Origin: CAZFIM01 sp964519615
Lineage (GTDB): Bacteria; Chloroflexota; Dehalococcoidia; GIF9; UBA5629
Length of the DNA stretch: 59,493 bases
Assembly: GCA_964519615.1 (NCBI GenBank)
Contig: CAZFIM010000006.1
Span: 1 to 59,493, forward strand
Direction: 5' to 3'
Translations under genes and position numbers: made by a program
The notes under the pieces: generated by a model
What the model saw: only the letters and a program-made list of their open reading frames with translations
Told to the model about the DNA's origin: nothing
Database searches by the model: none
Part shown: positions 32,847-41,442 of the stretch, one piece after another
Layout: every line of letters begins with the position of its first letter
Position numbering within the stretch: the stretch's first letter is position 1

Positions 32847-34040
32847 GTGCCCGAGCAGCGTATCGTTTTACAAAATTGCGGAATTATAGATCCTGAGCAG
32901 ATAAGCACCTATGTGTCCAGAGATGGCTTCAAGGCGCTAAAAAAAGCGCTCACTGACATGACTCCGCAGCAGGTGATCGATGAGATAAAAGCCTCAGGGC
33001 TGAGGGGTAGGGGAGGCGCCGGTTTTCCCTGCGGTCTTAAATGGGACCTGGCCAGCAAGTCCGCCGGTAGTCCCAAGTATGTAATTTGCAATGCCGATGA
33101 GGGCGAGATAGGTACGTTCAAAGACCGCCATATAATCCAGAATGACCCCTTCTCGCTGGTTGAGGCTGTAGCTATTGCTTGTTACGCGCTGGGTGTGGAG
33201 CGGGGATATATCTATTTGAGAGCTGAGTACCGTTTTCTGCTGGGACAGCTGAGAAGCGCAATCGCTCAGGCAAAAGCAGGGGGGCACCTGGGTAGTATTG
33301 AAATAGAAGTACGGCAGGGCGCAGGCGCTTATGTCTGCGGTGAAGAATCGGCGCTGATGGACTCGATAGAGGGCAAACGCGGAGAGGTGCGCTTCAAACC
33401 GCCTTTCCCGCCAACGAGTGGATTGTGGGAAAAGCCGACAGTCATCAATAACGTGGAAACACTGATGAATATACCGCCCATAATACGTAACGGTGCTGAC
33501 TGGTTTTGCGGATTCGGAACAGAAAAAAGCAAAGGCAGCAAAGTATTCTCAGTGTGCGGTGATGTGGAGAAACCAGGAATATATGAATTGGAGCTTGGCA
33601 GCAGGCTGAGAGAGCTGGTGGAGGACCTTGCCCAAGGTAAGGATATCCAGCTAGTTCAGATAGGCGGTGCTACCGGCAGGCTGCTTCCCGCTTCTCAACT
33701 TGATACAGTGCTTGCGTTTGAAAGTGTTCTGGGGGCGGGTGCCGTTATTGTCTACAATATGAGCAGGGATATTATCGATATTGTTTACAGAACTGTGGAC
33801 TTTCTGGCGGAGGAAAGCTGCGGCAAATGTACTCCATGTCGTGAAGGAACCGAAGTGATGCGCGAGATATATGAGCGGCTGGTGGAAGGAAAAGGACGGA
33901 AGAGCGATATCAAGGTACTGGAAGAGTTGTCAACGACAATGTCGCTGGCCTCTCTTTGCGGTCTGGGACAGGCTGTTCCCGTGCCGGTTATGGACAGCCT
34001 TAATAATTTCAGGGCTGCTTATGAAGCCAGAATCAAGTAA
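32847..34040 (+). CDS. NuoF-like NADH-binding flavoprotein
   Basis: The diaphorase subunit that takes electrons from NAD(P)H through FMN. The glycine-rich NADH/FMN motif GLRGRGGAGFPCGLKW lies near residues 50-65. NADEGEIGTFKDR and the ESCGKCTPCREG cluster motif (about 322-333) are present, so FMN and a [4Fe-4S] cluster should both bind. The chain of 397 residues lacks the extra N- and C-terminal domains of HydB-type bifurcating subunits. It starts at GTG 32847 behind GAGG. MetV follows 18 bases later. Confidence 0.92.
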   Translation: MPEQRIVLQNCGIIDPEQISTYVSRDGFKALKKALTDMTPQQVIDEIKASGLRGRGGAGFPCGLKWDLASKSAGSPKYVICNADEGEIGTFKDRHIIQNDPFSLVEAVAIACYALGVERGYIYLRAEYRFLLGQLRSAIAQAKAGGHLGSIEIEVRQGAGAYVCGEESALMDSIEGKRGEVRFKPPFPPTSGLWEKPTVINNVETLMNIPPIIRNGADWFCGFGTEKSKGSKVFSVCGDVEKPGIYELELGSRLRELVEDLAQGKDIQLVQIGGATGRLLPASQLDTVLAFESVLGAGAVIVYNMSRDIIDIVYRTVDFLAEESCGKCTPCREGTEVMREIYERLVEGKGRKSDIKVLEELSTTMSLASLCGLGQAVPVPVMDSLNNFRAAYEARIK

Positions 34041-34058
34041 ATCGAGCGGAGTGAAGAT

Positions 34059-34724
34059 ATGATATCGGTTACGGAACAGAAACCATTTGAACAGATAGTA
34101 GCAAGCCTTGCAAGGTGCAAACATGTGTATATTATCGGGTGTGGGACCTGCCCGACCATGCTTCATACCGGCGGCAAAACGGAAGTGCTGGAGATGAAAG
34201 AGAAGCTGCAGGCACAAGGCAAGGATGTTGTCGGCTGGATGGTTATTCCCACTGCCTGCGATGACCTTACCAAAGATGCGCTGCGTGAGAGTAAAAAGGA
34301 AATAGATAAGGCCGATTGTCTGCTGATCATGGCCTGCGCCTTCGGTGTACAGACGGTTGGCGATAATACGGATAAGCGGGTGTTCCCGGCGTTAAATACG
34401 CTCTTCATGGGCAAAGAAGAGCCGTTAGGCACTATCAGCGAAATGTGTATCCAGTGCGGGAACTGCGTACTGGATAGAACGGCGGGGATATGTCCGGTGG
34501 CAAACTGTGCTAAAAGCCTGTTTAACGGTCCCTGCGGAGGTTCGGTAAACGGCAAGTGCGAGGTTTCTAAAGATACTCCCTGCGCCTGGCAACTGATAAT
34601 AGACCGCTTGTCCGCTCTGGGACAACTCGATGAACTGGAAGAAATACAGCCTGTTAAAGATTGGAGCACCAGCAATAGCGGCGGACCGCGGCGTATTACC
34701 GTGGGTAATAAGGAGAGCTCGTAA
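34059..34724 (+). CDS. metV: MetV: MTHFR C-terminal-domain protein
   Basis: The partner subunit of acetogen-type methylene-tetrahydrofolate reductases (PF12225, MTHFR_C). The 221-residue chain is rich in cysteine: GCGTCPT near residue 28, TACDD, and a C-terminal CIQCGNCVLD, CPVANCAKSLFNGPCGG and GKCEV block that can bind Fe-S clusters and zinc. MetV carries electrons to the flavin of MetF. The next gene is metF, 47 bases downstream. Confidence 0.9.
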   Translation: MISVTEQKPFEQIVASLARCKHVYIIGCGTCPTMLHTGGKTEVLEMKEKLQAQGKDVVGWMVIPTACDDLTKDALRESKKEIDKADCLLIMACAFGVQTVGDNTDKRVFPALNTLFMGKEEPLGTISEMCIQCGNCVLDRTAGICPVANCAKSLFNGPCGGSVNGKCEVSKDTPCAWQLIIDRLSALGQLDELEEIQPVKDWSTSNSGGPRRITVGNKESS

Positions 34725-34771
34725 TAAATCGTATGTCTCAGACAGTCCGATATTGAATGGAGGCACCGTTA

Positions 34772-35689
34772 ATGAAAGCCGGAACTAATTTAGAGAAAGT
34801 ATTGGAAAGCAGGAAATTCGCAGTTACAGCCGAAGCAGGACCGCCCAAAGGGAGCAATGCCTCAAGCGTTCAACAGAAAGCTGATTTGCTCTGCGCATGT
34901 TGTGACGCGGTCAATGTAACTGATAATCAGACGGCGGTTGTTCGTATGGGTAGTATCGGTGGCTCTTTACTTTTAAAGCAGCGCGGTGTGGAGCCTGTGA
35001 TGCAGATGGTATGCCGGGACAGAAACCGCATAGCTCTCCAAAGCGATATTCTGGCGGCGGTCGCATTGGGTATAGGTAATTTTCTCTCCATTACAGGTGA
35101 TCACCAGTCTTTTGGCAATCATCCTGCGGCAAAAGGCGTGTTTGATTTGGACTCCATTCAACTACTACAGATGATGAAGAAAATGCGCGATGAGAAGAAA
35201 TTTCTTAACGATGAAGAGATATCGGGCGACATGCCGATGTTCATCGGTGCTGCCGCCAATCCTTTTGCCGATCCCTTTGAGTTCCGTGTGCTTCGCCTGG
35301 CAAAGAAGATAAAGGCAGGCGCGGACTTTATTCAGACACAGGCTGTTTACGATGTGGCAAAGTTTGCAAAATGGATGGAAATGGTGAGGGACAAGGGACT
35401 GGATAAAAAGACGCATATCATGGCAGGCATCATTCCCATCAAGTCAGCAGGTATGGCGCGTTATATGAGGGATTTTGTGCCCGGAGTCTACGTGCCTGAC
35501 GGACTTGTGAACAGGATGAAGGAAGCACAAAGTGCCAAGGACGAGGGGGTGGAGATCATTCTCGAGATTATCGAGCAGGTAAAGGCAATTCAGGGAGTAC
35601 ATGGAATACATATTATGGCGGTTGGATGGGAGGAGATAGTACTGGTCATTGTGGAGAAAGCGGGATTGATGCCCAGACCGGTTTTATAG
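34772..35689 (+). CDS. metF: Methylene-tetrahydrofolate reductase MetF
   Basis: Reduces 5,10-methylene-tetrahydrofolate to 5-methyl-tetrahydrofolate, the last step of the methyl branch of the Wood-Ljungdahl pathway or methionine synthesis. The TIM-barrel opening FAVTAEAGPPKGS holds the conserved acidic residue (Glu21). The TGDHQS segment and QTQAVYD are flavin and folate contacts in the family. ATG 34772 is chosen because GGAGG lies eight bases before it; an in-frame ATG at 34757 overlaps that site. With MetV and the NuoEFG-like genes it forms a probable NADH-linked enzyme complex. Confidence 0.92.
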   Translation: MKAGTNLEKVLESRKFAVTAEAGPPKGSNASSVQQKADLLCACCDAVNVTDNQTAVVRMGSIGGSLLLKQRGVEPVMQMVCRDRNRIALQSDILAAVALGIGNFLSITGDHQSFGNHPAAKGVFDLDSIQLLQMMKKMRDEKKFLNDEEISGDMPMFIGAAANPFADPFEFRVLRLAKKIKAGADFIQTQAVYDVAKFAKWMEMVRDKGLDKKTHIMAGIIPIKSAGMARYMRDFVPGVYVPDGLVNRMKEAQSAKDEGVEIILEIIEQVKAIQGVHGIHIMAVGWEEIVLVIVEKAGLMPRPVL

Positions 35690-35722
35690 CGCTATCACTT
35701 TTTTAGCAAAATATACAGGTCT

Positions 35723-36946
35723 TTAGTGTGCCGGAGTTAAGCTTTCACCGCTTTTAGCTGCGGCCTTCTCCTGCGTAAAAGGAATAATGACGTTGATCCT
35801 GGTCCCTTTTCCGGGTTGAGCGTCAATCCAGCAGCGCCCACCCAGCAGACGGGCCCTTTCCTTCATACTGAAAAGTCCTGCGCCGCGCCCGCTTTCCTCT
35901 ATACGGGTTATTTGTGAAACATCGAAGCCTATGCCGTCATCAGCAATGGTCATTACCAGTTCGTCTGTCTGGCGTTTTAATCCAATCTCCACTAATCGTG
36001 CGCGGGAGTGGTGCAGGATATTGCCTGTAGCGGTCTGGACGATTCTGAAAAGCCCTGCTTCCATCTCCGGCGGCAATGCCAGTTTTTCCTTTTCAAAATT
36101 GAAATTGACTGTGACGCCGTTGGGGGCCAGGTTGGTTTCCTCATAGTGCCTGATGGCGGGAACAAGCCCAAGGGTATCGAGCAGCGTCGGTCTCAAATCC
36201 GCGATCAGCTTGCTTACTTCTGCAGATATCCGGACTGCTGAAGCATGAACCTTCTTAAGCCTTTCTTTGAGAAGACCGGCGTCACAATCATTTCTCTCCA
36301 TCAGCTCTACCAGCGCCTGAAGGTTTACTGCCAGGCCGGAAAGAGATTGGTTGGTATCATCATGCAACTCCTGCGCGATTCTGCGCCTTTCTTCTTCCTG
36401 TGCCAGCAGTATCTGCTGAGCCAGTTTGCGGTAACGTTCTCTGCTCCTTTTCAATTGATCGTACAGCTTTGCCTGTTCAATGGCGATGCCCAGTTGGTCT
36501 GCCACCGAATGCAGCAGAATCAGGTCCCTTTCACTAAATTTACGGGAAGAGCGGCTGGCCACATTCATAACGCCAAGCACATAACCTTTTGCCTGCAAGG
36601 GAACGCTGATGAAGGCTTTCAACCCTTCCGTATCGATAAGGCTGGGATAGGCGGCGCTGGGGTCTTCCTGCAGGTTTTCAACCAGCCTGGATTTTCCGCT
36701 CTGGGCTACCCTGCCGGCAATACCTTCTCCCAATTGCAGCCGCATCTGGTCAGCATACTTGGATGAGAGTTTATGATAGACACGGTATGAGAGCGTTTTC
36801 GTCTTCTCATCCAGCAGCATGATGCCACCTACATCACCATTCATCACGTCAATTACGTTTTCAAGGCCGATTTTTAAAATCGCGTCTAAGTCCCTTAAAC
36901 CGCTTATGGCTGCTGATATCCTGCTTAACGCTTTATCTTTTTCCAT
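35723..36946 (-). CDS. GAF-domain sensor histidine kinase, NarL-type
   Basis: A soluble sensor of 407 residues with no membrane helix. A GAF domain (about 15-160) includes GEGIAGRVAQSG and ISVPLQAKGYVLGVMNVAS. A coiled linker and the HisKA_3 dimerisation domain follow, with phospho-acceptor His195 in IAQELHDDTNQSL. The HATPase domain has DDGIGFD and GRGAGLFSMKERARLLGG. Such kinases pair with LuxR/NarL-type response regulators, but none is encoded nearby. GAF ligands may be a small molecule or gas; no haem-binding motif was noted. Confidence 0.9.
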   Translation of the reverse strand: MEKDKALSRISAAISGLRDLDAILKIGLENVIDVMNGDVGGIMLLDEKTKTLSYRVYHKLSSKYADQMRLQLGEGIAGRVAQSGKSRLVENLQEDPSAAYPSLIDTEGLKAFISVPLQAKGYVLGVMNVASRSSRKFSERDLILLHSVADQLGIAIEQAKLYDQLKRSRERYRKLAQQILLAQEEERRRIAQELHDDTNQSLSGLAVNLQALVELMERNDCDAGLLKERLKKVHASAVRISAEVSKLIADLRPTLLDTLGLVPAIRHYEETNLAPNGVTVNFNFEKEKLALPPEMEAGLFRIVQTATGNILHHSRARLVEIGLKRQTDELVMTIADDGIGFDVSQITRIEESGRGAGLFSMKERARLLGGRCWIDAQPGKGTRINVIIPFTQEKAAAKSGESLTPAH

Positions 36947-37111
36947 AGCCGTTCACCTCGTGAGAATGGTTTGCCCCCTATCTCGAGTGAAGGGGGTGAT
37001 TATCTGGAGTGCTAAGAATAAGACTATAGAAAATTGTGAGATTTTGCAAATTTATATGATGAGATAGATATAAGCTGAATACGGCATCTGCAGGTACTAT
37101 CTACGTCTTTG

Positions 37112-37140
37112 TTGAGATAACTCCGCGGGTGAATTATAAT
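37112..37140 (+). promoter_or_regulatory. Promoter predicting a leaderless mRNA (amidohydrolase)
   Basis: TTGAGA at 37112-37117, a 17-base spacer and TATAAT at 37135-37140, followed by six bases and ATG 37147. This is the clearest of four such arrangements in the window. Confidence 0.7.
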
Positions 37141-37146
37141 TTTTCC

Positions 37147-37989
37147 ATGATAATCGATGTTCATACCCATGTTTTTCCTCCCACAATCCTGAAAAACCGC
37201 GCAAAATATATCGATAGGGATCCTCTTTTTGCTGAATTGTACAGCGATCAAAGGGCCAAACTCGCTGCGGCGGATGATATTATTTGTATCATGGACAAGT
37301 GCGGCGTAGAAAAGTCCGTTGTACTCAACCTGGGCTGGCAGGATCATGAGTTGTGTATTGAGACTAATGATTATATATTGGATTCCGTGGCCCGCTATCC
37401 TGACCGGCTGATAGGATTTGCCGCCGTTTCACTTATGGATGGAGATAAGGCTATTCGGGAGATTGAACGGTGTCTATTAAACGGGATAAAAGGAATAGGC
37501 GAACTTCGCCCTGATTTACAAAGCCCCGGTTTTATTGATAAGTCCCCGGTCAATGAGGTAATAAATGCAATAATCGATAGCGGCCTGATTCTCCTCATTC
37601 ATGCCTCGGAGCCGCTCGGCCATAGATATCCGGGTAAGGGTATTATCACGCCGGAGAGTATTTACCATTTTATTTTAAAGTATCCTGATTTGAAGCTGAT
37701 ATGTGCACATTGGGGAGGAGGCCTGCCTTTCTATGCACTTATGCCGGAGGTGGGCAAAGCATTGGAGAATGTATACTTCGACAGCGCGGCAACGCCGTTT
37801 TTATATAAAGCGCAGATATTTAAACAGGTAACCGATATTATCGGATGTCAAAAAATCCTGTTCGGGAGCGATAGCCCTCTTCTTTCACCTGCCCGCATAC
37901 TCGATCAACTTGAGTCTGTCGGGCTCAATACGGAAGAAAAAGAAAAAATCCGGGGCGGGAACGCTCAAGCGCTGTTTGCGCCTATATAA
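37147..37989 (+). CDS. Amidohydrolase-family (PF04909) enzyme
   Basis: A 280-residue TIM-barrel metal hydrolase or decarboxylase. The opening IIDVHTHVF supplies the H-x-H metal ligands, then LLIHASEP, LICAHWGGG and LFGSDSPLL supply the rest. This group acts on aromatic or small organic acids; the substrate is unknown. ATG 37147 is chosen because an earlier in-frame GTG (37129) overlaps the -10 box. The start is directly downstream of a near-consensus promoter, with no ribosome site. Confidence 0.88.
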   Translation: MIIDVHTHVFPPTILKNRAKYIDRDPLFAELYSDQRAKLAAADDIICIMDKCGVEKSVVLNLGWQDHELCIETNDYILDSVARYPDRLIGFAAVSLMDGDKAIREIERCLLNGIKGIGELRPDLQSPGFIDKSPVNEVINAIIDSGLILLIHASEPLGHRYPGKGIITPESIYHFILKYPDLKLICAHWGGGLPFYALMPEVGKALENVYFDSAATPFLYKAQIFKQVTDIIGCQKILFGSDSPLLSPARILDQLESVGLNTEEKEKIRGGNAQALFAPI

Positions 37990-38017
37990 TCTTTAGCGGG
38001 ACGATGGAAAACTTGCC

Positions 38018-38611
38018 ATGGAAGATCAATATTTACAGCAAATACGCGCCTTTATCGCCATAGAGCTTCCCCCGGAATTGAAACGCTATCTGGATAGTAT
38101 TCAGGAAAAACTGAAGAGTGCCGGCTGTACCGGTGTCAAATGGGTGGCGGTTGGTGGTATACATTTAACGTTGAAGTTTCTGGGGAATGTACCTGCGCAG
38201 AAAGTGTCCCGGATAAAAGAGATTGTGGGACTGGCATGCTCAGGAGAAAAGCCTTTCGTGCTTTCCACCGGGGGGATGGGAGTTTTCCCGGGTATGAAGC
38301 GACCGCGAGTACTATGGATTGCGGTAAACGGGGATATCGAACGGCTCGTCCGCCTGCAGAGGCGAATCGATGGACAGCTTCTCTCGCTTGGGTTTGAACA
38401 GGAAAAACGGCCTTTTAGCCCTCACATTACACTGGCGCGTACACGTGAAACCATCACCGAGGCAGAGCAGTCACTGTTGGGTCGGCTGGCAAAAGAGACG
38501 GTCTTGAACGAGAGTTTTCGTCTGGATGTACAAAATATCAGCCTGATGAGAAGCCAATTGCTGCCCGGAGGTGCGGTGTATACCCGCCTTGCGGTGAGCG
38601 TCTTGTCCTGA
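38018..38611 (+). CDS. thpR: RNA 2',3'-cyclic phosphodiesterase ThpR
   Basis: A 2H phosphoesterase of 197 residues with both catalytic H-x-T-x motifs: HLTL (about residue 49) and HITL (about residue 136). The opening RAFIAIELPPELK is typical. It hydrolyses cyclic phosphates at RNA ends and was first described as 2'-5' RNA ligase. It lies 28 bases after the amidohydrolase gene. Confidence 0.92.
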   Translation: MEDQYLQQIRAFIAIELPPELKRYLDSIQEKLKSAGCTGVKWVAVGGIHLTLKFLGNVPAQKVSRIKEIVGLACSGEKPFVLSTGGMGVFPGMKRPRVLWIAVNGDIERLVRLQRRIDGQLLSLGFEQEKRPFSPHITLARTRETITEAEQSLLGRLAKETVLNESFRLDVQNISLMRSQLLPGGAVYTRLAVSVLS

Positions 38612-38727
38612 TAGTGAGATGCGGCTGAATATTGAATTTATATGGTTGATTTGATAGATAATAATTAATGATGTATACTTCATAGCTTGTTAGCAAATTA
38701 CTATTATCCTTCTGGAGGAGGTGGAAA

Positions 38728-38943
38728 GTGGAAAATAATTCCTTTCCTAAATGCCTGAAATGCAAGGTCGGTGATTTAGTCCCGCTGTCCGATTTTGGCA
38801 GCCAGGGAGCGGCTATCCATTACAAAGCTTGGGTCTGCACTAATCCGGATTGCGGTTATAACATTAAGATAAGAAACGGTGATCTGTATCTTAACGAGCC
38901 TATTCTCAGCGGCGCAAATCATACATTACGCCAGCGCAGTTAG
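38728..38943 (+). CDS. Small zinc-ribbon protein
   Basis: A 71-residue protein starting at GTG 38728 behind GGAGGAGG. Cysteine pairs CLKC (about 9-12) and CTNPDC (about 37-42) are spaced as a zinc ribbon. The rest resembles strands of a small beta fold. It might bind nucleic acid or act as an adaptor, but no partner is evident. Confidence 0.72.
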   Translation: MENNSFPKCLKCKVGDLVPLSDFGSQGAAIHYKAWVCTNPDCGYNIKIRNGDLYLNEPILSGANHTLRQRS

Positions 38944-38975
38944 ACCTCATAATAACGTTATAGCATAAACTGAAT

Positions 38976-39689
38976 ATGAGTTACACCATGGCCGAAAGGT
39001 TGGGGCAGCTTGGTAAAGTGGCATCCAATTTTTTCTTTCCGGCCCAATGCCTTGGGTGTGGCAAGACAGGTAAGTTTCTCTGTCAGGATTGCCGTAACAG
39101 ATTGCCCCGAATAGCATTGCCCGTTTGTGACAAATGCGGTAGGCCTCAACCGGGAGGTCAACTGTGTGCTAGCTGCTGGTCATGGCATTCAAGTATAGAC
39201 GGTATTAGAGCTCCTTTATATTTTGAAGGAGTGGTGCGGCGTGCTATACATGAATTGAAATATTACGGACTGAAAGCAAGTGCTGCGGAATGGGCGGAAT
39301 TAATGTCCGGCTATCTCATAACCAGTTCGATCCCTGTGGATATACTGGTCCCGGTTCCGCTTCATAGAAGGAAATTGAGGCAGCGCGGCTATAATCAGTC
39401 TGAGTTGCTGTCCAGAGAGGTTGGAAAACTTACCGGTCTTGCTGTTAATACTCTATCTCTGGTGAGGTCGAGAGACAGCCAGCCTCAAACGAAAGCGATG
39501 AAGGTAGATGACCGTAGAGCGAATGTACAGGACGCTTTCTCCTGTATTGATACTCAGCTTAAAGGGAAACAGGTTGTTCTTATTGATGACGTTTGCACAT
39601 CGGGCTCTACACTGGATTCCTGTGCAGCGGCATTGAAAAAAGCCGGAGCTTCTTCGGTTTGGGGTCTTACTCTGGCTCGCGAAACATAG
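38976..39689 (+). CDS. comF: ComF-family phosphoribosyltransferase-like protein
   Basis: A 237-residue protein with N-terminal zinc fingers (CLGCGKTGKFLCQDC and CDKCGRPQPGGQLCASC) and a phosphoribosyltransferase domain carrying VVLIDDVCTSGSTLDSC. These features define ComF, needed for DNA uptake in competent bacteria. Other competence genes are not in the window. The segment RQRGYNQSELL is also conserved. Confidence 0.9.
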   Translation: MSYTMAERLGQLGKVASNFFFPAQCLGCGKTGKFLCQDCRNRLPRIALPVCDKCGRPQPGGQLCASCWSWHSSIDGIRAPLYFEGVVRRAIHELKYYGLKASAAEWAELMSGYLITSSIPVDILVPVPLHRRKLRQRGYNQSELLSREVGKLTGLAVNTLSLVRSRDSQPQTKAMKVDDRRANVQDAFSCIDTQLKGKQVVLIDDVCTSGSTLDSCAAALKKAGASSVWGLTLARET

Positions 39690-39705
39690 CAGATTGAGGT
39701 GTGAA

Positions 39706-40266
39706 ATGGATATTAACTTTATAGGGAAAAATGTAGAGATTACACGGGCAATGGAAGACTATGCGCGGACTAAATTGAGCAAGCTCACACGTTATTTACC
39801 TGAGATCAATGATATTCAGATTGAGATTAGCGAAGAGCAGACCAGGTCTCCTGAGGACCGTTTCACCGTTCAGGTTACCGTACGAACTAAAGGGTCTTTA
39901 TTTAGAGGAGAGGAGCGGAGCCAGAATGTCAATGCAGCCGTGGACAGTGTTACGGAAGTACTGGCGCGGCGTATAAAACGCCACAAAGATAAGAGAATTA
40001 AAAGAGGTAAGGGCGTTTCACTGGCACGGCAAGGATATGAAACCGAGGGTGCTGTACAGGGAGAAGAAGAGGAAGAAACGTGGCCTGAAGTGGTGAGGAT
40101 AAAACGTTTTACAGTTCGCTCTATGACTGTTGATGAAGCTGCTGAGCAGATGGAACTTCTCAGTCATGATTTCTTTCTTTTCGTCAACGCGGAGAACGGC
40201 TCACTCAACCTGGTATATCGCCGCAAGGACGGGAATTACGGTTTAATAGAGCCACAGCTTGCCTGA
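39706..40266 (+). CDS. hpf: Ribosome hibernation promoting factor, long form
   Basis: A 186-residue protein. The N-terminal domain (about 1-105, opening MDINFIGKNVEITRAMEDYA) sits in the decoding centre of idle 70S ribosomes. The C-terminal domain (about 125-186, VVRIKRFTVRSMTVDEAAEQMELL) pairs two ribosomes into a 100S dimer. ATG 39706 is preferred over an in-frame start 12 bases earlier because GAGGTG precedes it at the usual distance. Confidence 0.92.
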   Translation: MDINFIGKNVEITRAMEDYARTKLSKLTRYLPEINDIQIEISEEQTRSPEDRFTVQVTVRTKGSLFRGEERSQNVNAAVDSVTEVLARRIKRHKDKRIKRGKGVSLARQGYETEGAVQGEEEEETWPEVVRIKRFTVRSMTVDEAAEQMELLSHDFFLFVNAENGSLNLVYRRKDGNYGLIEPQLA

Positions 40267-40273
40267 TAATGCT

Positions 40274-40831
40274 ATGGAAAAGCTGTATAAAATTGATATA
40301 GGTACCGTCTCGCTTAAATTGCTGCAGGGAGATATTACTGCACAATGTACAGATGCTATTGTCAATGCTGCAAATTCCAGCCTTATGGGAGGTGGTGGGG
40401 TGGATGGTGTGATCCATCGCGCGGGCGGGCCGGTCATTCTGGAAGAGTGTAAAAAAATTATTACCCGTATCGGCCGGTTAGAGACCGGTAAAGCGGTTAT
40501 TACTACAGGCGGTAATTTGCCTGTAAAATATGTCATTCATACTGTCGGACCTGTCTGGTCCGGTGGCACGCGGGGAGAAGAGAGGCAACTTGCCGGTTGT
40601 TACACGGAATGCCTTAAACTTGCCAGCGCCTATAAACTCAAAAGCATATCATTTCCTTCCATAAGCACTGGTGCATATCATTACCCCATCACCGGTGCTG
40701 CTGAGATAGCACTTAATACCGTTGTTACTTTTCTAGGTGCAAATCCTACTCCTCTGGAGCAGGTTTATTTTGTTTTATACGATGCCGGTGCTTATGATAC
40801 CTATGCTGAGTCTCTTTCCAAATTAGCATAG
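40274..40831 (+). CDS. Macro-domain ADP-ribose hydrolase
   Basis: A 185-residue macro domain. The ligand-binding motifs are clear: AIVNAANSSLMGGGGVDGVIHRAGG near residues 29-53 and SISTGAYHYP near 135. It resembles YmdB-type O-acetyl-ADP-ribose deacetylases that remove acetyl or ADP-ribosyl groups. It starts just after hpf and ends where the frame of the next gene opens. Confidence 0.9.
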   Translation: MEKLYKIDIGTVSLKLLQGDITAQCTDAIVNAANSSLMGGGGVDGVIHRAGGPVILEECKKIITRIGRLETGKAVITTGGNLPVKYVIHTVGPVWSGGTRGEERQLAGCYTECLKLASAYKLKSISFPSISTGAYHYPITGAAEIALNTVVTFLGANPTPLEQVYFVLYDAGAYDTYAESLSKLA

Positions 40832-40896
40832 TGACCGGATTAGCTTCTCTCTTATCCCGTTTTTTACTTGTTGTAGTTGGGCAGCAAGGGAATCTT

Positions 40897-41418
40897 ATGA
40901 AAATGAACTATAGGGCTGAAGAATCCAGGATTGCTCTTTTTGAAACCGGTTGGGGTTGGATGGGACTTGCGGGCGCCTCCGCCGGACTGAAAATGGTCGT
41001 TCTACCCTGTGAATCTGCCCGGGAGGTGATGGGGAAGATCTGCTGCTGCTCGCACTATTTCTATACGGTACGTGACGATGAATATTATCTTGATCTGGCA
41101 GCTCGTCTGAGAGCGTATTTCAACGGTGAAGCAATCGATCTATCTGCAGAGTTGGACTTTGGTGATGCCACCTCCTTTATGAAACGGGTATGGCAGGCAG
41201 CACAGACCATTCCGTATGGACAGACCAGGAGTTATGGATGGATGGCGGGGCAGATAGGCATCAGGTCAGCTAGAGCGGTGGGGCAGGCATTAAGTAAAAA
41301 TCCTTTACCCTTGTTTATTCCCTGTCATAGAGTTATCGGCAGTAAGGGAGCGCTGACGGGATTTGCCGACGGCCTCGATATTAAACGAAGGCTTCTGGAA
41401 CTGGAATCTGGCGGATAA
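40897..41418 (+). CDS. ogt: Methylated-DNA--protein-cysteine methyltransferase
   Basis: A DNA-repair protein of 173 residues that takes alkyl groups from O6-alkylguanine onto its active cysteine. The motif IPCHRVIGSKGALTGFADG holds the catalytic Cys. IPYGQTRSYGWMA and RAVGQALSKNPLPL are conserved DNA-binding elements. ATG 40897, behind AAGGGAA, is preferred over a GTG at 40831, which would add an unusual hydrophobic 22-residue start. Confidence 0.9.
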   Translation: MKMNYRAEESRIALFETGWGWMGLAGASAGLKMVVLPCESAREVMGKICCCSHYFYTVRDDEYYLDLAARLRAYFNGEAIDLSAELDFGDATSFMKRVWQAAQTIPYGQTRSYGWMAGQIGIRSARAVGQALSKNPLPLFIPCHRVIGSKGALTGFADGLDIKRRLLELESGG

Positions 41419-41442
41419 ACCTGATAGTAAACCGCAGCGGCA

